From: Daldinia sp. FL1419 | Lineage: Eukaryota; Ascomycota; Sordariomycetes; Xylariales; Hypoxylaceae | NCBI GenBank assembly: GCA_025201765.1 | Contig: MU623378.1 | Location: 124,001 to 188,000 of the forward strand | Length of the DNA stretch: 64,000 nucleotides | Direction of reading: 5' to 3' | In this document: positions 23,947 through 35,823 of the stretch, piece by piece | Layout of the letters: every line of letters starts with the position of its first letter | Numbering within the stretch: position 1 is the first letter of the stretch | Notes under the pieces: model-generated | Seen by the model: only the letters and a program-made list of their open reading frames with translations | Told to the model about the DNA's origin: nothing | Databases searched by the model: none | Made by a program: the position numbers and the translations under genes

Positions 23947-25426
23947 TTTGAAAAAAGTTTTGATCTCAAAGATTCACAAGGAAAATATTGTAGGATATTT
24001 CAAATTATTTTCGGCAACCCATAGATACCTACTCATCATATACGCCTAGTTATAAATCGTTGGATAGATGGAATGAGATGATGAGGCGATGAAAGTGACG
24101 AGTTTACCTGATTGAAGCTTCGAAGCTAGGTGGTGCCTAACCTACTTAGGTAAGCTAATTATCGTTAAAGATTAGGTACGTACTGCACAGTCCTTTCGTA
24201 TCACAGCCTATCTTTAACACTGTAAAATCCTGCTAGTCACGTGACTATGTAATGCTATTAAGACATAAATGAAATAAAGGGAAGGTTTGAATATCACATA
24301 TGTGCTTATCGCGATTTGAGGCTCTGCTGACGAAATCACGAATACACAACAACTTGGACAAAACCATCCACCACCAATAAATCAGCTGCACTTAATCCTT
24401 AAAATTCCATTCCATTCCATCTCATACATCCAGGGCGTAAGTTATTTACGCACGTAGGTGAACTGCGAATCCCGTACACCCGTTACATCTGTGCTGTCTG
24501 TAGCCAGCGGTCCGATACCCCGGCAGACGAAGCTCCATCCTCTGTTTCCCCCCATGTCAAGGCGAAGGCGAACAACGAGCTTAGAAGGATTCTGGAAACG
24601 TTGCTTTCTACCTGCCGTTGATTAGGTACATCAGGATACGTATGGAGGTTAGGTCAAGTAGGTACCTACCTAACCCCCAACCTATCCCGTACCTACTTAA
24701 TCCCACCGTCGCACGGGCTGGGGGCGCACCGAGCCGCATCTTCAAGTAACCACCCGTCCGCACAGGCTGCTTGCACCGTGCCACCGCATCGCCCAAGTCC
24801 AGGCGAACTGACCCATTCCACATGGTCAAGGTTCTTCCTCTCTCTTCTTCAGCTTCCCCCCCGGTCTCATCGTCGGGGATTAATCTCCTAGTTATGATGT
24901 ATACCGGAGAAATATCTCTCCTCGTGCGTTCCTGATTTAGGGGGCCGAGCGATAGCACCTACAACTCTGAGGCAGCAAATCTATTCAGCCCCCACAAGTC
25001 ATTTAAATGTGTTGTGTTACCGGGTTTTATGCTAGGGCTGGACTCATGAGAATATGGATAAGTGACACGACTCTAGGTAGTCTCGAAAAGAAGCATATGC
25101 GAGGGTCGTTTGAACTAATATTAATTCACAGCATACCAGAATTAGCAACATGCGTAGGTGCCTAGGTATATAGTCTTGTCAGTGATGTCTATTTTTTGCT
25201 GTCAAAAGGCCTTCGGCAGGAAATTCCACGCAAAGGGTGGCTAAAGCTAATATTGTACATGGATGAGATCCTCTAGATTCTCTAGATGCAACTCTCTCGA
25301 TCCATCGTCTAATTACCATCTTAACCTACCATGAGTGGCGTAAACATAATAATGTTAGTTAGCGCTTAAAAATGGCAAAATAAGTTGTTGGCCATCTGTA
25401 CAGGCCTCACCCAATTAGGACGACTA
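23947..25426. other. Intergenic, no gene supported
   Basis: Probable XLF promoter at the left. A plus-strand frame around 24480-24622 (Cys-X2-Cys near its start) and a minus frame 24608-24958 are open but unsupported. TAGGTACCTACCTAA-type elements occur at 24135-24180 and 24655-24690. Confidence 0.45.
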
Positions 25427-26234
25427 TCATTCACAACCACCACCACCAGCAAGCACATTGAATCCATCCGTGTCAAACTCCTGTCCTTGAAGCAATGTTC
25501 CAGGACCCATGCTACCGGGAGTCGTACAGGAGAAAGTGCCAATGATATCTAAGACATAGCTGGCGATTGAGCTACAGCTTCGACTAATGGGAGTTTTATT
25601 GTCATTGCACATCCAGATTGAGTTTCCAGTGAGGCAATAGAGCATGGCGCACTTCCTGGGTCCCGAGTCGACTTTGCAGTCCTGGTTAATGTTCACCAAG
25701 AAGTCATAACCACCCAGGATTACCCATCGATAGGCATTTGTTTGGCCAGGGATTTTGCAAAGAATGTTGGACTTAGTCTCTGTCAGTATGAAGACCTTTG
25801 GGGCGCTATTATGAGTCCTTACCTTGTTTAGCTTGGGCTTAGAAACTTCAGTCGAAGACGGGGCAGATGCAGTTCTATTCCAGGTGAAATCTGGCTTGAT
25901 GCTCTGTATCTGAGCGAGGATTTCCTATAGTGCGTTAGACTTTATATTCAGACTAAGGTATTGATACGGCCTTTAACCCACCGTGACCGTGCCGTTGAAA
26001 GTCATCTTCTCGCCACCGGGCTCAAGAGCGACGTCCATAGAGAAGGGGACAGCAGTGTATCCCTCGGGAAGTACGGAAGAAACATTGAAACCGCGAATTT
26101 CGTCCTTCGCGAAGTGTTAGTGCGAATAATTGCTATGGTATGGGTGGGCATGATACCGTAGTCACGGGCTGCACACCGGTAGCAGCAGCACTAACGGCAC
26201 TCAAGGCGCCGAACAGAAGAGATACGATCTTCAT
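25427..26234 (-). CDS. Secreted eight-cysteine protein (effector-like)
   Basis: Minus strand: exon 1 26234..26157, exon 2 26104..25982, exon 3 25924..25427. Introns are 52 and 57 nt, all phase 0, giving 232 aa. The first 17 or so residues (MKIVSLLFGALSAVSAA) are a clear signal peptide. Exon 2 encodes a polar region with one possible N-glycosylation site (NGT). The C-terminal 115 residues hold eight cysteines (ILCK, QDCK, RKCA, YCL, MCN, SCSS, SCTT, GGCE), enough for four disulfides, and a CNDN motif. This pattern resembles a widespread group of small secreted fungal proteins of unknown role with a conserved CND(N) segment. A GTAAGG inside exon 3 looks like a donor but the 27 bases that follow are in frame and open, so I read through it. 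Biochemical function is unknown; a host or environment role is inference. Confidence 0.8.
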
Positions 26235-27222
26235 GATGGAATTGGTAGCTGCGGATCACAGTCAAGACCACGTTAATAACGAGTGATTATAAGGGAAAGG
26301 CGAGGCTTATAGAAGGGCAATTTTGATGAGAAGTACGAGAGAATGAAGAAAATATTTTATGATGAAAGAATGGAAACAACTGGGATGTAAGAGGAGAGCA
26401 ACCAGGAAAGCAACTACCTATAGTAGGTATAAGCAGGCACCTACCAAACTAAATACAAGGAATACCAAAGTAGGAAGTCACCAGTTTACCTACTTCCTAA
26501 TAACTTGCTCAGAGCAATTTCCAAATTCCTATTTGAGCAAATTACATGTACCTGTACATGAACGAATCGCCCCCCTTTTTAATCATCCCTAGCCACCAAA
26601 ACAGGTGCTCCAATTTCAATATGCTCAAGCTGCATTAGATACCCACCCCTTAACCCAATCATACCTTTAACAACAGCGATACATAAAGCGCGTTCATCCC
26701 ATTGTCAAGAGCAGGCACGACACCCTGTTTGAAGATACTTTCCCAACCATACAATACGTGTAAGTTATGCATAGATTACCTGTATAATCCAGTACCAGAG
26801 TCTAATACCAAAATGGCCGCGTGATCACCTGATGCCCCTTTTCACATCAAAGCATCACGGTAAGAAGTACGTAATAGTTGGAACAGCAACTTAAGTTAAG
26901 ACATCAACTATGTGTATACTACCTAGTCTATGTAGAATGTTACCCTAATGACAGTACAAATGAAACCACCGACCAAGGAAAACATATTCCTCATTACCCA
27001 CAAACAAAGGAAACTCCCTACTTACAGTAGGTATAATACATCAAGCGTCCCCCGAGAATATGCCCAGCCATATACGATACACGGGTGGGTGTGAATTGCC
27101 TCTCGAGTAGACCCTATGCTGCAAAGCTCGTACTGTTGAAAACCACCCCCAATCTAATCCGCCAAATACCCAGTGCCGAGTAGTCATCCACCGCTTCGCC
27201 ACCCTTGCGGTCATCACGCCGG
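26235..27222. other. Intergenic, no gene seen
   Basis: Promoter of the secreted-protein gene and spacer to the convergent end of the Ulp1-like gene. No supported reading frame. Confidence 0.5.
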
Positions 27223-30088
27223 TTAGAAGCCTCGCGAGCGCCTCGGAGACCGAGGACCCCTGTTACCGCCATTGCCCCGGCCACCGTGACCTCGATTTGA
27301 ACGTGGGGATTGATGAATTCGAGGGGGCGGTCCGAAGAGACTCTCTAGCGACTCTTGGGAGTTTGGGTCCTTTGCGTATGAGTCGTCCGTAGTCGACGAC
27401 GGGAAGTTAGTGGCTTGTTCTCCTGTGTCGTCCAAGGTCGTCTCGTAGTCTTTCATGGGTGTATCTTCACTTAATATCTGAGTCCCAGAACCCGATCCGC
27501 TCCTCGTTGGGGTTGGATCGGGACTACTAATTGGTTCTAGAGAGGGGGTTATCCGAGCAAGTGATCGCCTTATACGTTCATTAAATGGTGTGATAGGGTC
27601 AGCATCCGTTCTGAGGTCGGGATTCCTTCTATGCGGAGGAGTCGGGGTAAATATACTGCTGTCGTCTTTTGCAACTAGACTTTGTCGTAGAGGGCTTGGA
27701 TTTGTGGGCTGTGTATTGGCATGCAGCAGAGCACCTCTGAGAATTCCGGTCTGTACTGGACGAGGCGGAGTGGTAGGTGTAGCCGTAAGTCGACGAGGTG
27801 GAATGACACGCCTTGGGCTGTCTCCAGGATTGACAATTCGAGGATGCCGGTTTAGTGGTCGCTGAGGACTTGGAATGATAGGAGGTCCACGATTACCACT
27901 CCTACCGCTGCCACCTGTGGAAGGGGTATTCCCCGTTTGTCTCGGGGTGGCTAGACTGCTCTGAGACCCACTACCTCCCCCGCTGCCGCTACTGCCCGGG
28001 GAAAAAGGATTCACCGTCACACTCGGAGTGGTCGGACTGCTCTGAGATCCGCCGCCTCTCCCGCCACCCCTCCTGAACTTGTTTCCGCTTCCTCTGAAGT
28101 TACCTGTAACCCTAGGCGTCGACGCATAAATTTCATCATCTGAACCAAATGAGTAACCATCCTCTCCGGATGGGGGGTTCCGTATCTCTGCAGCGACTTC
28201 TGAAGGATCGGTACTAGGATGCGGCGCATTATCGGGCCTGTGATCCGGCTCGTCATCATTGTCATCATCATCATCCTTTTTCCGCGCACCCCCACCACCC
28301 TTGTCATCTTTATCATCATCGTCGCTATCACTCTTATCCTCTTCACTCTCACTCTCCTCCGCTTCTTCTTTCTCTTCCTCTTCCTCCTCCTCCTCTTCCT
28401 CCTCTTCCTCCTCCGCTTCTTCTTCCTCTTCCTCTCCCTCCGCTTCCTCTTCCTCTCCCTCTGCTTCCTCTTCCCCCTCCTCTTCTTGATCCTGTCTTTC
28501 CTTTTCTTCTTCTTCGCGCCGGAGAAGAGCCTGTCTCTCTAGTTCCTCTTGCTTTTTCATTTGTTCTTGCAGTTCCTCGCTCGATGGTTCATCTTCCGTT
28601 CTGGTCTTTTGAATTTCAAGACCATCAACGGATGTATCTGATTCCGCCAGCGGAGAAGGTTGTACTTCCGGTCGGTTCTCTTCTAAGTTTTCGGGTGAGG
28701 GCTCAGGCGACTCTTCTGGAGGTTGTATCGTATTCTTTATTATTGTCCCCGTCTTCCCTGATTCTCTCTTGTCTGGTGTGTTCTTCTGGGCCCGCTTTCT
28801 ACGCCGCCTCCGTTTCGCTCGTTCTGATCTTTTTACTGCTAAACGGCCTAATTGTACAAGACGTTTTTGTATCTTCTCCTCCGTCCACTCAATGTGCTTG
28901 CCGTCGACGCCGTACCCTGGTGCGCTCGAGTCGAATTCTCGATTATCGTCTGTATTCGGGCGCAAACTCTCGATATCTAATGGCATATTTCCAATCATAT
29001 GCGTCTCCATAGGTTCTATGGCTATTCGTGTCCGGTATTCTAGTTGATGATGGACGTACATTGTGGCGTAGGCGATCATTTCCGCCCGCGTGCGGTCCGG
29101 ATTAAAATAGCCAGTGATATCTCCGAAGAGGACCGCAACATTATATGTTTTAGGGTACTTGCTATAATAATGTGATGTACGGTCGATTATTTCTTTGATA
29201 ATCGAAAATACACGCAGACCCGAACTCCAAGTCTCGTTGCGTTGTGGAGGTACCCATACATCTCGCGGATCTATGTCTTGTTGGGAAAAATTCCCTATGT
29301 CCATTCCTATAGCTTCAAATATGTCGAGTATCCTAGGATATATTACCCACTCGGCTTTTCTTCCATCGTCGAGCTCATATTGAGTATCTACGATGGCTAT
29401 ATCATCGAGTACGTCATACCAAACTTCGTCGCTCTCCTCGATGTTGGACCGCTTCAGATAGCAAATAACTAGTAGCCAATGATGAGCTCCACTGTTGCTA
29501 CAGTCTATCGGCCAAAAAAGATAAGGGGCATCGAAAATATTGGCGTAGTATCTCAGTTGCTCACGCGCAAAGTCGGTATTCTCCAGCAGGTTTCGATCTT
29601 TCCATAGGTCAAATTGGCTGTCATTTAAACCGAAGATATTACCCCGGCCGGCTGGGAATATACAAACGTCTTCACGCACAGACGGTGATAGATATGTTAG
29701 GAATTGTTCTAAAGTAATATCTAAACAATCTGCGGTGACCGCCTGTTCACGGGTAGCCTCTAGTACCTCTTAGTAAACGTACATTATAACGTGGATGTAT
29801 GGAAACAATGAAGACGGAAACATGAATTGCAGATTTTTGGAATTGTAGATGGGTTATAGGTAGGGTATACCTACGGAGGATTTCCATCGAATCTATCCCC
29901 TTAATAAGCTTCGGGTTGCTTCTCCACCTCTTCGGCAGATTTCCCACTGTGATTTTCTGTGGCCATCGGTCCCCGTGAGAGATTCTTCCATGTCTTCGTG
30001 GCTTAATAGCAAGCACGCTTGTCCTATTAAGAATCGCAGCCGGATTAGCGGGATCATTATACCCAGGCGGCCGTTCCCTCGGAGCCAT
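27223..30088 (-). CDS. Ulp1-like (C48-fold) protein with Ser at the catalytic Cys position
   Basis: Minus strand: exon 1 30088..29875, exon 2 29759..27223, giving 916 aa. The frame 5' of 29679 stays open back to an acceptor (TACTAG, 29760) and joins to a donor GTAGGT in a basic first exon. The alternative acceptor 10 bases upstream is also in frame. Residues about 90-270 resemble the Ulp1/SENP cysteine protease core: AHHWLLVI (His about 165), IAIVDTQ (Asp about 196), and PPQRNETWSSGLRVF (Gln about 244). Where Ulp1 enzymes have the nucleophile in a CG pair, this protein has Ser-Gly (about 251). The region 460-560 is a very acidic poly-Glu/Asp tract. The C-terminal third is Pro/Ser/Thr-rich with RGG-like patches and ends in a Gly/Arg-rich RGG tail, suggesting RNA or chromatin contact. 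It may be an inactive SUMO-protease-like protein; the fold call is inference from the motif order. Confidence 0.7.
28340..28560. repeat. Low-complexity GAG/GAA tract inside the Ulp1-like gene
   Basis: The coding strand is almost pure purine (GAG/GAA, some GAC) and encodes the poly-Glu stretch. The plus strand is the matching CTC/TTC pyrimidine tract, with an open but meaningless poly-Ser frame. Confidence 0.85.
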
Positions 30089-31282
30089 CCTTTTTTTCTT
30101 CTTCTTTTCCTTTCTTTTCGTTTTCCTTGTCAACTTATACCTTCCAAATACAATGTATATATAAAGGGGTCAGAATACTAGTGATTTCTCATAGGTAAAT
30201 GTGCAACGAGCGTCCGATATATATGTCCAGGTAGTATGGTAGGTAAGTTCCAGATCTTAGTTAATAGTGGTAGTGACTGCTGAGCTTTAACTTCCTTTGT
30301 TTTTCATTACCACTTATTATCTTCTCTTCCCTTCTCTGCAATCGGTATTTTGAGGCGAGATAGTTCGTATATATAGGTCTATATAGGCAGTTTAGAGAAA
30401 CCCTTTGTTGTTCTTAAACGTGATGCATCCGGACGCTTTGAGAACTTGATAAAAAGAGGTACAAAGCACATGGCCGAAATCCTCTTATAAATTTAATTGT
30501 TAGAACATCAATCCTCCTTTGTAGATATACGTACCATATTTTATCCCAAGTTACATAACCTTATGTACCTTCATACATGTAGGTAGGAGATAATACCTAA
30601 CCTTAGTATGCTCGCAGGATGTATTCAATACGATCCAACCTGCGTGTTTCTGGATACATTCCTCGTACGTAGGTATATACTTGGTCACATACACTTCCTT
30701 ACATGGAAGAGGTAGGCAATTTTGGACTCTTTATTCTATCCGAACTCCCCCCCCTTTTCTATAAAATTTTATTTGCACAGTTACGGATAACGATTTCCTA
30801 CCCGGATACCTCTCTTGAGTTAGTCAGACCTCCATTCACTTTAGCTATGGGGTCTTACTATGAATCCACACTAGTCTGAACCAGCTTACATCGTCATTTC
30901 ATCAGAAAAAGGCAAGTGCATAGGTATAAATGTAAGGAAACCTTTCCAACGTATAGGTATATAACCGTCCGAATAGGCTCCTGGTAGGTAGGTACATTAT
31001 GAATGGTATAATGCTATTCTGAAGTTATGGATTAGACGTTTACCTATCTAGGTAGTCTAGCCTAGATCAGTAACCTTCCGTATAACTCCCTACCTCTAGC
31101 CACTAAGTAGGTAGCTATGCAATACCCACGTAAATTCCACATGCCGCGGCTAGGAATATCTCTAATAATACCTATGGTAGATATTCTGTGAATAGGATGT
31201 TGAATTCCTATCATACTATTTTGTTATCCAATGACACCTAATTCGATCTATATACGTCAAAAATTATTAACTTCTTGAGGCT
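30089..31282. other. Intergenic, no gene seen
   Basis: Spacer with several TACCTA/TAGGTA elements (about 30575-30600, 30985-30995, 31040-31110). No supported coding region. Confidence 0.5.
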
Positions 31283-31873
31283 TTAATCCTGTGTCCAAGC
31301 CATTATGTTATCCAACATTCTCTCGCAATCCATATGTCTCAGAGTCGGCCGCAAGCTGTTTTGCTGTTCCTCGTCGAGCACTAAAGCAAGCCATGGCTCC
31401 ATCAAATTGGCCAACATTTTACGGTTGAGCCAATGCGGTAGGGATGAGATGTATCTAAGGATATCAGCATATACCTTGCCCACGAATATGTTATCCATCA
31501 GGAGAATCCCCTCGAGGTTTTTCTTCATCATATCGTTTAATTGGCTGACACGATTGCTTCCGGGTGGGTTCGTCGGCATGCACGATCCAGTATTTAGCTC
31601 TCTCAACTTTGCTATTTGCTTTTTCTTTTCTGTGAGAGTAATCTTGGGGTCTCCGGTTCCGGGCTTCCACTGCTCTTTGTTCTGAGCTCTGCTAATCGCC
31701 ACGCGTTGGCATTGCGCGCAAAATTGGTTGACTTCAACACGGCAGATGCGGTATCTCCCGAGCTCAGATGAACGACAGGTGGTCTCGTTAAACAGGCAGA
31801 AGAGATTTGCTGAGGCCGGGGAGATCTCCTGGTGACCACAATTAAATTTATATACCATGTATATGTGACACAT
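31283..31873 (-). CDS. Cys-rich orphan protein (196 aa)
   Basis: Single exon, starting at an ATG with the frame MCHIYMVYKFNCGHQE. The first 60 residues carry Cys and His spaced in pairs (FNCGH, LFCLF, TTCRSS, YRICRV, FCAQC), ending in a C-X2-C, which suggests zinc binding. The rest is mostly helical: a basic KKKQIAKLRE segment, then an amphipathic C-terminal half with several Leu/Trp positions. I do not recognise a named family. A start MCHxYxVYKxxCGH seems typical of a poorly studied group of Pezizomycotina proteins, but this is memory only. It lies next to the Ulp1-like gene on the same strand, among other fast-evolving genes. Confidence 0.6.
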   Translation of the reverse strand: MCHIYMVYKFNCGHQEISPASANLFCLFNETTCRSSELGRYRICRVEVNQFCAQCQRVAISRAQNKEQWKPGTGDPKITLTEKKKQIAKLRELNTGSCMPTNPPGSNRVSQLNDMMKKNLEGILLMDNIFVGKVYADILRYISSLPHWLNRKMLANLMEPWLALVLDEEQQNSLRPTLRHMDCERMLDNIMAWTQD

Positions 31874-32545
31874 TCCGTCAGTTTTATTGTTCTTCCAGTT
31901 TCTCTTGCTCTTTTCTCTTCTCTTCCCTTTTCCGCAGAGATGATATACCTATATTACTTAGCGTAAATGTCGCACAATCATCTATCGTATGACACTCTTT
32001 ATTTTTTAGTTAAATGTGATCTTTGTTAGTGTTCAATCGGATCAGAATTGTCTAGGTTATTAGTCCGTGGTGCCCGCCACGCGGTCTGAAATGGTATTGG
32101 TATACCTAAAGAATGTGATTCGGGAAGAGCTATCAGGTTGCTTCGTAGGTAACGTCTTGAGATCCCTCCAAAGAGTAGTTATAGGATCATTCTTATCCGG
32201 ACCAGACACCTTTGTATTCAGCCATTATTATATAATTTGATCAGGGAGACCTTGATGATAGAATAACAATCGAATTATTTTCAAGTTCGCCTTACTATTT
32301 TTACTTCCCGTTCTATAAAAGCACCTTTAACATAGGTTACGTTTGTATAGGTATAAACATATCATTCGAGACAAAGAGAACATTGTCGTCACTCTGATTG
32401 TCATGTTCTGAGCGATCAACATGGAAAAAGATGCCCTCGGTTACAGGAGCTCCAGGCAGGGGTATGAGAGGTAGATGGCTCCTAGGTATAATGCTTGGGA
32501 TATTTCTGTCTCGGGCGCCCGGGCATCCGATATTTTATGAAAAAA
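31874..32545. other. Intergenic, no gene seen
   Basis: Promoter of the Cys-rich orphan and 3' flank of the MFS gene. No supported coding region. Confidence 0.5.
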
Positions 32546-34413
32546 TCAATACACGTAGATGAAGTCCTCATTCTTTAGATCTGGTAGATCGTTTAGACCA
32601 TTGTCGTCTTCAATGTTCCTCGTTGCCTGTTTGTTCTGCTCAAGTTCAACAGCTTTGCTGCCTTGCACTTCCTTCCTCCTTACCATGGACTCGTCTATAA
32701 TATTTCCTTGCTTTCCAAGCTCCTCCCTTCTCTTAGCATGCCATCTATTCAAGACCATAAGATACATAGGGATGACCCTGGGTAAAGAGTTAGCAAGACA
32801 CCGGAAAGATGGACAATGAGAGGTGGGACCCTAAAGACGTACAATCCAAGAACGCCGACCGCAACAAACATGACTAAATTCGCAATAAGGCCTGGGCGGT
32901 ATAATGGCGCGTCCTTTGTGTTGTATAACAGAGGACCAATGACATTTCCTAATCCGAAGTTAGATCCTCATATGCGATACAATGTACTAACAACAAGTAC
33001 ATAGGCCTAAAGCGAAAGGCCGAAAGCAATGTAATCAAGCATGGAGCTGAACTAACCTGTACACATTCCCATAAACATCATTGCCGAACTAGTCTTTTTC
33101 TTCGTATCGCCCCCTGTATTCTGGGCAGACCATGCATAAACCATCGGAGTAATAGCGCCTAAACACTGGACAAGATAGTAACCTAGCAGTAAAGCTCCTT
33201 TATTCTTCTCGTTTCGAGGTACTGTCAGCATCAAGATTGTTCCAATGGTCGGGAGGCAGCTAAGCCCTGTAATAACGATTCCCTTGCGCCCTATCCTGGT
33301 AGCGATCCAGGCGGACCCAATGATGATAGCAACCTGAATCGCCCCAGTTGGCATGCTAAATAGAATCGCGTTGAAATTAGTGAAGCCGAAGTCCCTCAAG
33401 ATAAGATTCCCGAACGTGCTAATACCACCGCTAGCAATCGATATCGACACGATGAGGATGAACCATAGCAACGTTTTGAAGTCCGTGAACGTCTCGATAA
33501 CGTGGTCCCATTTCCATTGCCGGCTAGCGACGCCCATCTGATTAGCGCGCAGCCGTTCGACGGCAATACTGCGTTCGCGTTCACTTAAATACTTGGCTTC
33601 CATGGGCGAATCCGGCATGGAGACGAGGAAAGTGATTCCAAACAGGACCGTGAGAACACCACAGAAAATGAAAATAGTCTGGTACCGGTATATTTCCGTA
33701 CTCGCGACATGTCCAAGGCCATACGTTACCAGACTACCTACGATGAACGTCACGCCGTTCATCGCGTTCCAGTAGGAAGCCCGGAGCGTCTGCTCAGACC
33801 GTCTCCACCACATCTGCGTCACGGCTAGACACGAGGGAGCAATCATAGCTTCGAAAGAGCCTAGAAGGAAGCGCATGGCAAAGAGCGAGCCGAAGTTAGT
33901 GCAAGCAGCCATGACCGCCGCACAGGCACCCTCCAAGGACAGACATTAGTATGTGCGCTCCAGCGATATAGGAACAAAAACACATACCCAACAAACAACA
34001 GCTGTCCCAATGACTTTACCGGTAGGAAGCTTCACCAGCAGGAAAGCAGCAAGCGGCTGAAAAATAAGCTGTGCAAGGTACAAGACCGACCCAAGCCACG
34101 AATACTCTATAGACTTGAGATTCGCGTCCTCCATAATTCCAAAGATCGAAACATACGACAAGGAAGACTTATCCAGCTGTTGGAAGAAATAAGCGCCGAG
34201 AATTAACGGGAGGATCCGCAAGTCGATGCGCCGGATAACCTCGCGCTCCTCGTCGTAAGTAAAAGTAACCTCGCCATGCTCAGCGATAAACTGTGCGGCC
34301 TTATCCGCTCCCGCGCCAACGGCGTGGACGCGGTCGGTGGGTTCTTCGGCCGGAGTTATAGTGTCGGCGGCGTTAGCCGTCGTTGATGCTTGTTTCGACC
34401 CGTCATCCGTCAT
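32546..34413 (-). CDS. MFS transporter, Dal5/allantoate permease-like (anion:cation symporter family)
   Basis: Minus strand: exons 34413..33988, 33930..33057, 32948..32843 and 32777..32546, giving 545 aa. Introns of 57, 108 and 65 nt have GT..AG ends, and the phase works across every junction. The N-terminus (1-60) is polar and cytosolic; RRIDLRILPLILGAYFFQQL (about 61-80) is the usual start of TM1 in the Dal5-type family. Membrane segments follow, with the signature FGSLFAMRFLLGSFEAMIAP in TM4 and a large middle loop (SERERSIAVERLRANQ). The second half starts at about 255. The C-terminus is a long charged cytosolic tail. Relatives carry carboxylates, ureides, vitamins or sugar acids; the substrate here is unknown. 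It is divergent from the oxidoreductase gene at 35824 and may import that enzyme's substrate. Confidence 0.92.
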
Positions 34414-35823
34414 GTTGTCTAAACTGAGTTGCCAAAACGCCTACTAGACTAGCATCGAGAGGAGCGAGGGGACACAGACACAAGTCTAAAAGATGGGTTA
34501 TGTAGTCGTTCTTAAGGCCGATGATCATTCCTCGACAGGGGTCGTGTCATATATGACCCCCCGTGTCAAGCGTGGTTCCAGACGCCTGGGAAGAAGGCGG
34601 GTTGGGGATGCGGAGATCCTTGCTAAAGAAACATCGGTAGGCTGGGCGTGTAGGTGCTTCCGGGATACAGATACATGCAATTCCTTTCGTATAGCGGCCA
34701 CAGATCAAATGCTACTCCGGATACCGGGACCTGAGGGAGCACCCATCTTGCTTCGTTTCTACATACACGAAAGCCTACGAGTACACCAGTCACTAAACCA
34801 TATCTGGGATTACGATAACTTCCTCGCACCGCGACCTTGAGGGGAGATCGATCCAAAACCGAACGAGCCAGATGCACAGCAGCACAGCAGTACAGCAGCA
34901 CAGCAGGTGACTTTAGCACGGCCCCTTATTGGTGGAAATATAAGGTTCCACGCGTTATCCCCAAATGAAACAAAGTCCAAGTATCGTCAGTGCCAACTCC
35001 TATCTATCTGTGCGTTAGACGATTATCCGGGTCGGACTGTAGTCTCGCTTGTCAACTTAAGGCAAAACATCAGCTTACCTGGAAGGGTTCCGCTGGGGAC
35101 AACCGAGAATGGAGCTGAGTAGCGCGGTATTGGGTCACGTCCATTCGTTTACTAGGTATAGAATGGCATATTGGTTCGATCCTGCGATCCCCCACATCGT
35201 GAACCCAGTCCCGTCCAGCGCAGGGCGGAGACCAAACCCCAGATACGGCTAAAAGAGAAACCCGACTAATGGACTACCGCCCCCCCGCTGTGCTGCTGCT
35301 TATACCGCATTCATAATCCTCGGCAGATATCCCATTAACTGGTGCCATATTCAATCACGACGCTATGTCTATTCCGTAAGGCCATGTGAGAAAGGATCTT
35401 TGTTCATTATATGGCATACCTTGTTTAGTTAGACCAGGTTAACGCCAAGTTCGAACTAAGAAGATAGGTTGCAACCAGCTATAGACTGTCGGCTTTGGGG
35501 GAGTAAGTAAGTACTGGAAGCATTACTCCAATCTTCTCCAACTTGCCGCCAGCCCGTGTGCTTCGTGCGCTTCGCAGGGTATTTTCCCGACAGCGATAAC
35601 GGGCTTAGGTGAAGTGGTGATAGATTGTCCCCTCACGAAACATCGAACCGTTTAAAAAACCGAGGGAGAAGGTAAAAGTCGTAGTCGCTACAAACAATAT
35701 TATCTCTACGACAATTACGATAACTTCACCTAAGGCTTAAAATTTCCGCATCCGAAATCAGCCTTTCCCGTGACAAAACCCGGAAATCCCTCCCTAACCG
35801 AACAAAGAACTCCCACAAGCACA
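34414..35823. promoter_or_regulatory. Divergent promoter region between MFS and oxidoreductase genes
   Basis: A 1.4-kb region with no supported gene between two divergent start codons. It contains a CAG/CACAG repeat tract (about 34872-34906), whose complement CTGTGCTGCTG recurs near 35287. The CT-rich and AC-rich sequence just before 35824 resembles a fungal leader. Confidence 0.5.

Noticed and set aside
24480..24622. Plus-strand frame with Cys-X2-Cys near its start
   Set aside because: Too short, no ATG with a good context in that frame, no homology; an overlapping frame with ATG 24556 is only about 20 codons.
28259..28542. Plus-strand open frames rich in Ser or Phe/Leu
   Set aside because: They are the antisense of the GAG/GAA tract coding poly-Glu in the Ulp1-like gene.
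34493..34840. Open frame in the divergent promoter of the MFS/oxidoreductase pair
   Set aside because: Composition and lack of motifs suggest chance; both flanking genes need this space for promoters.
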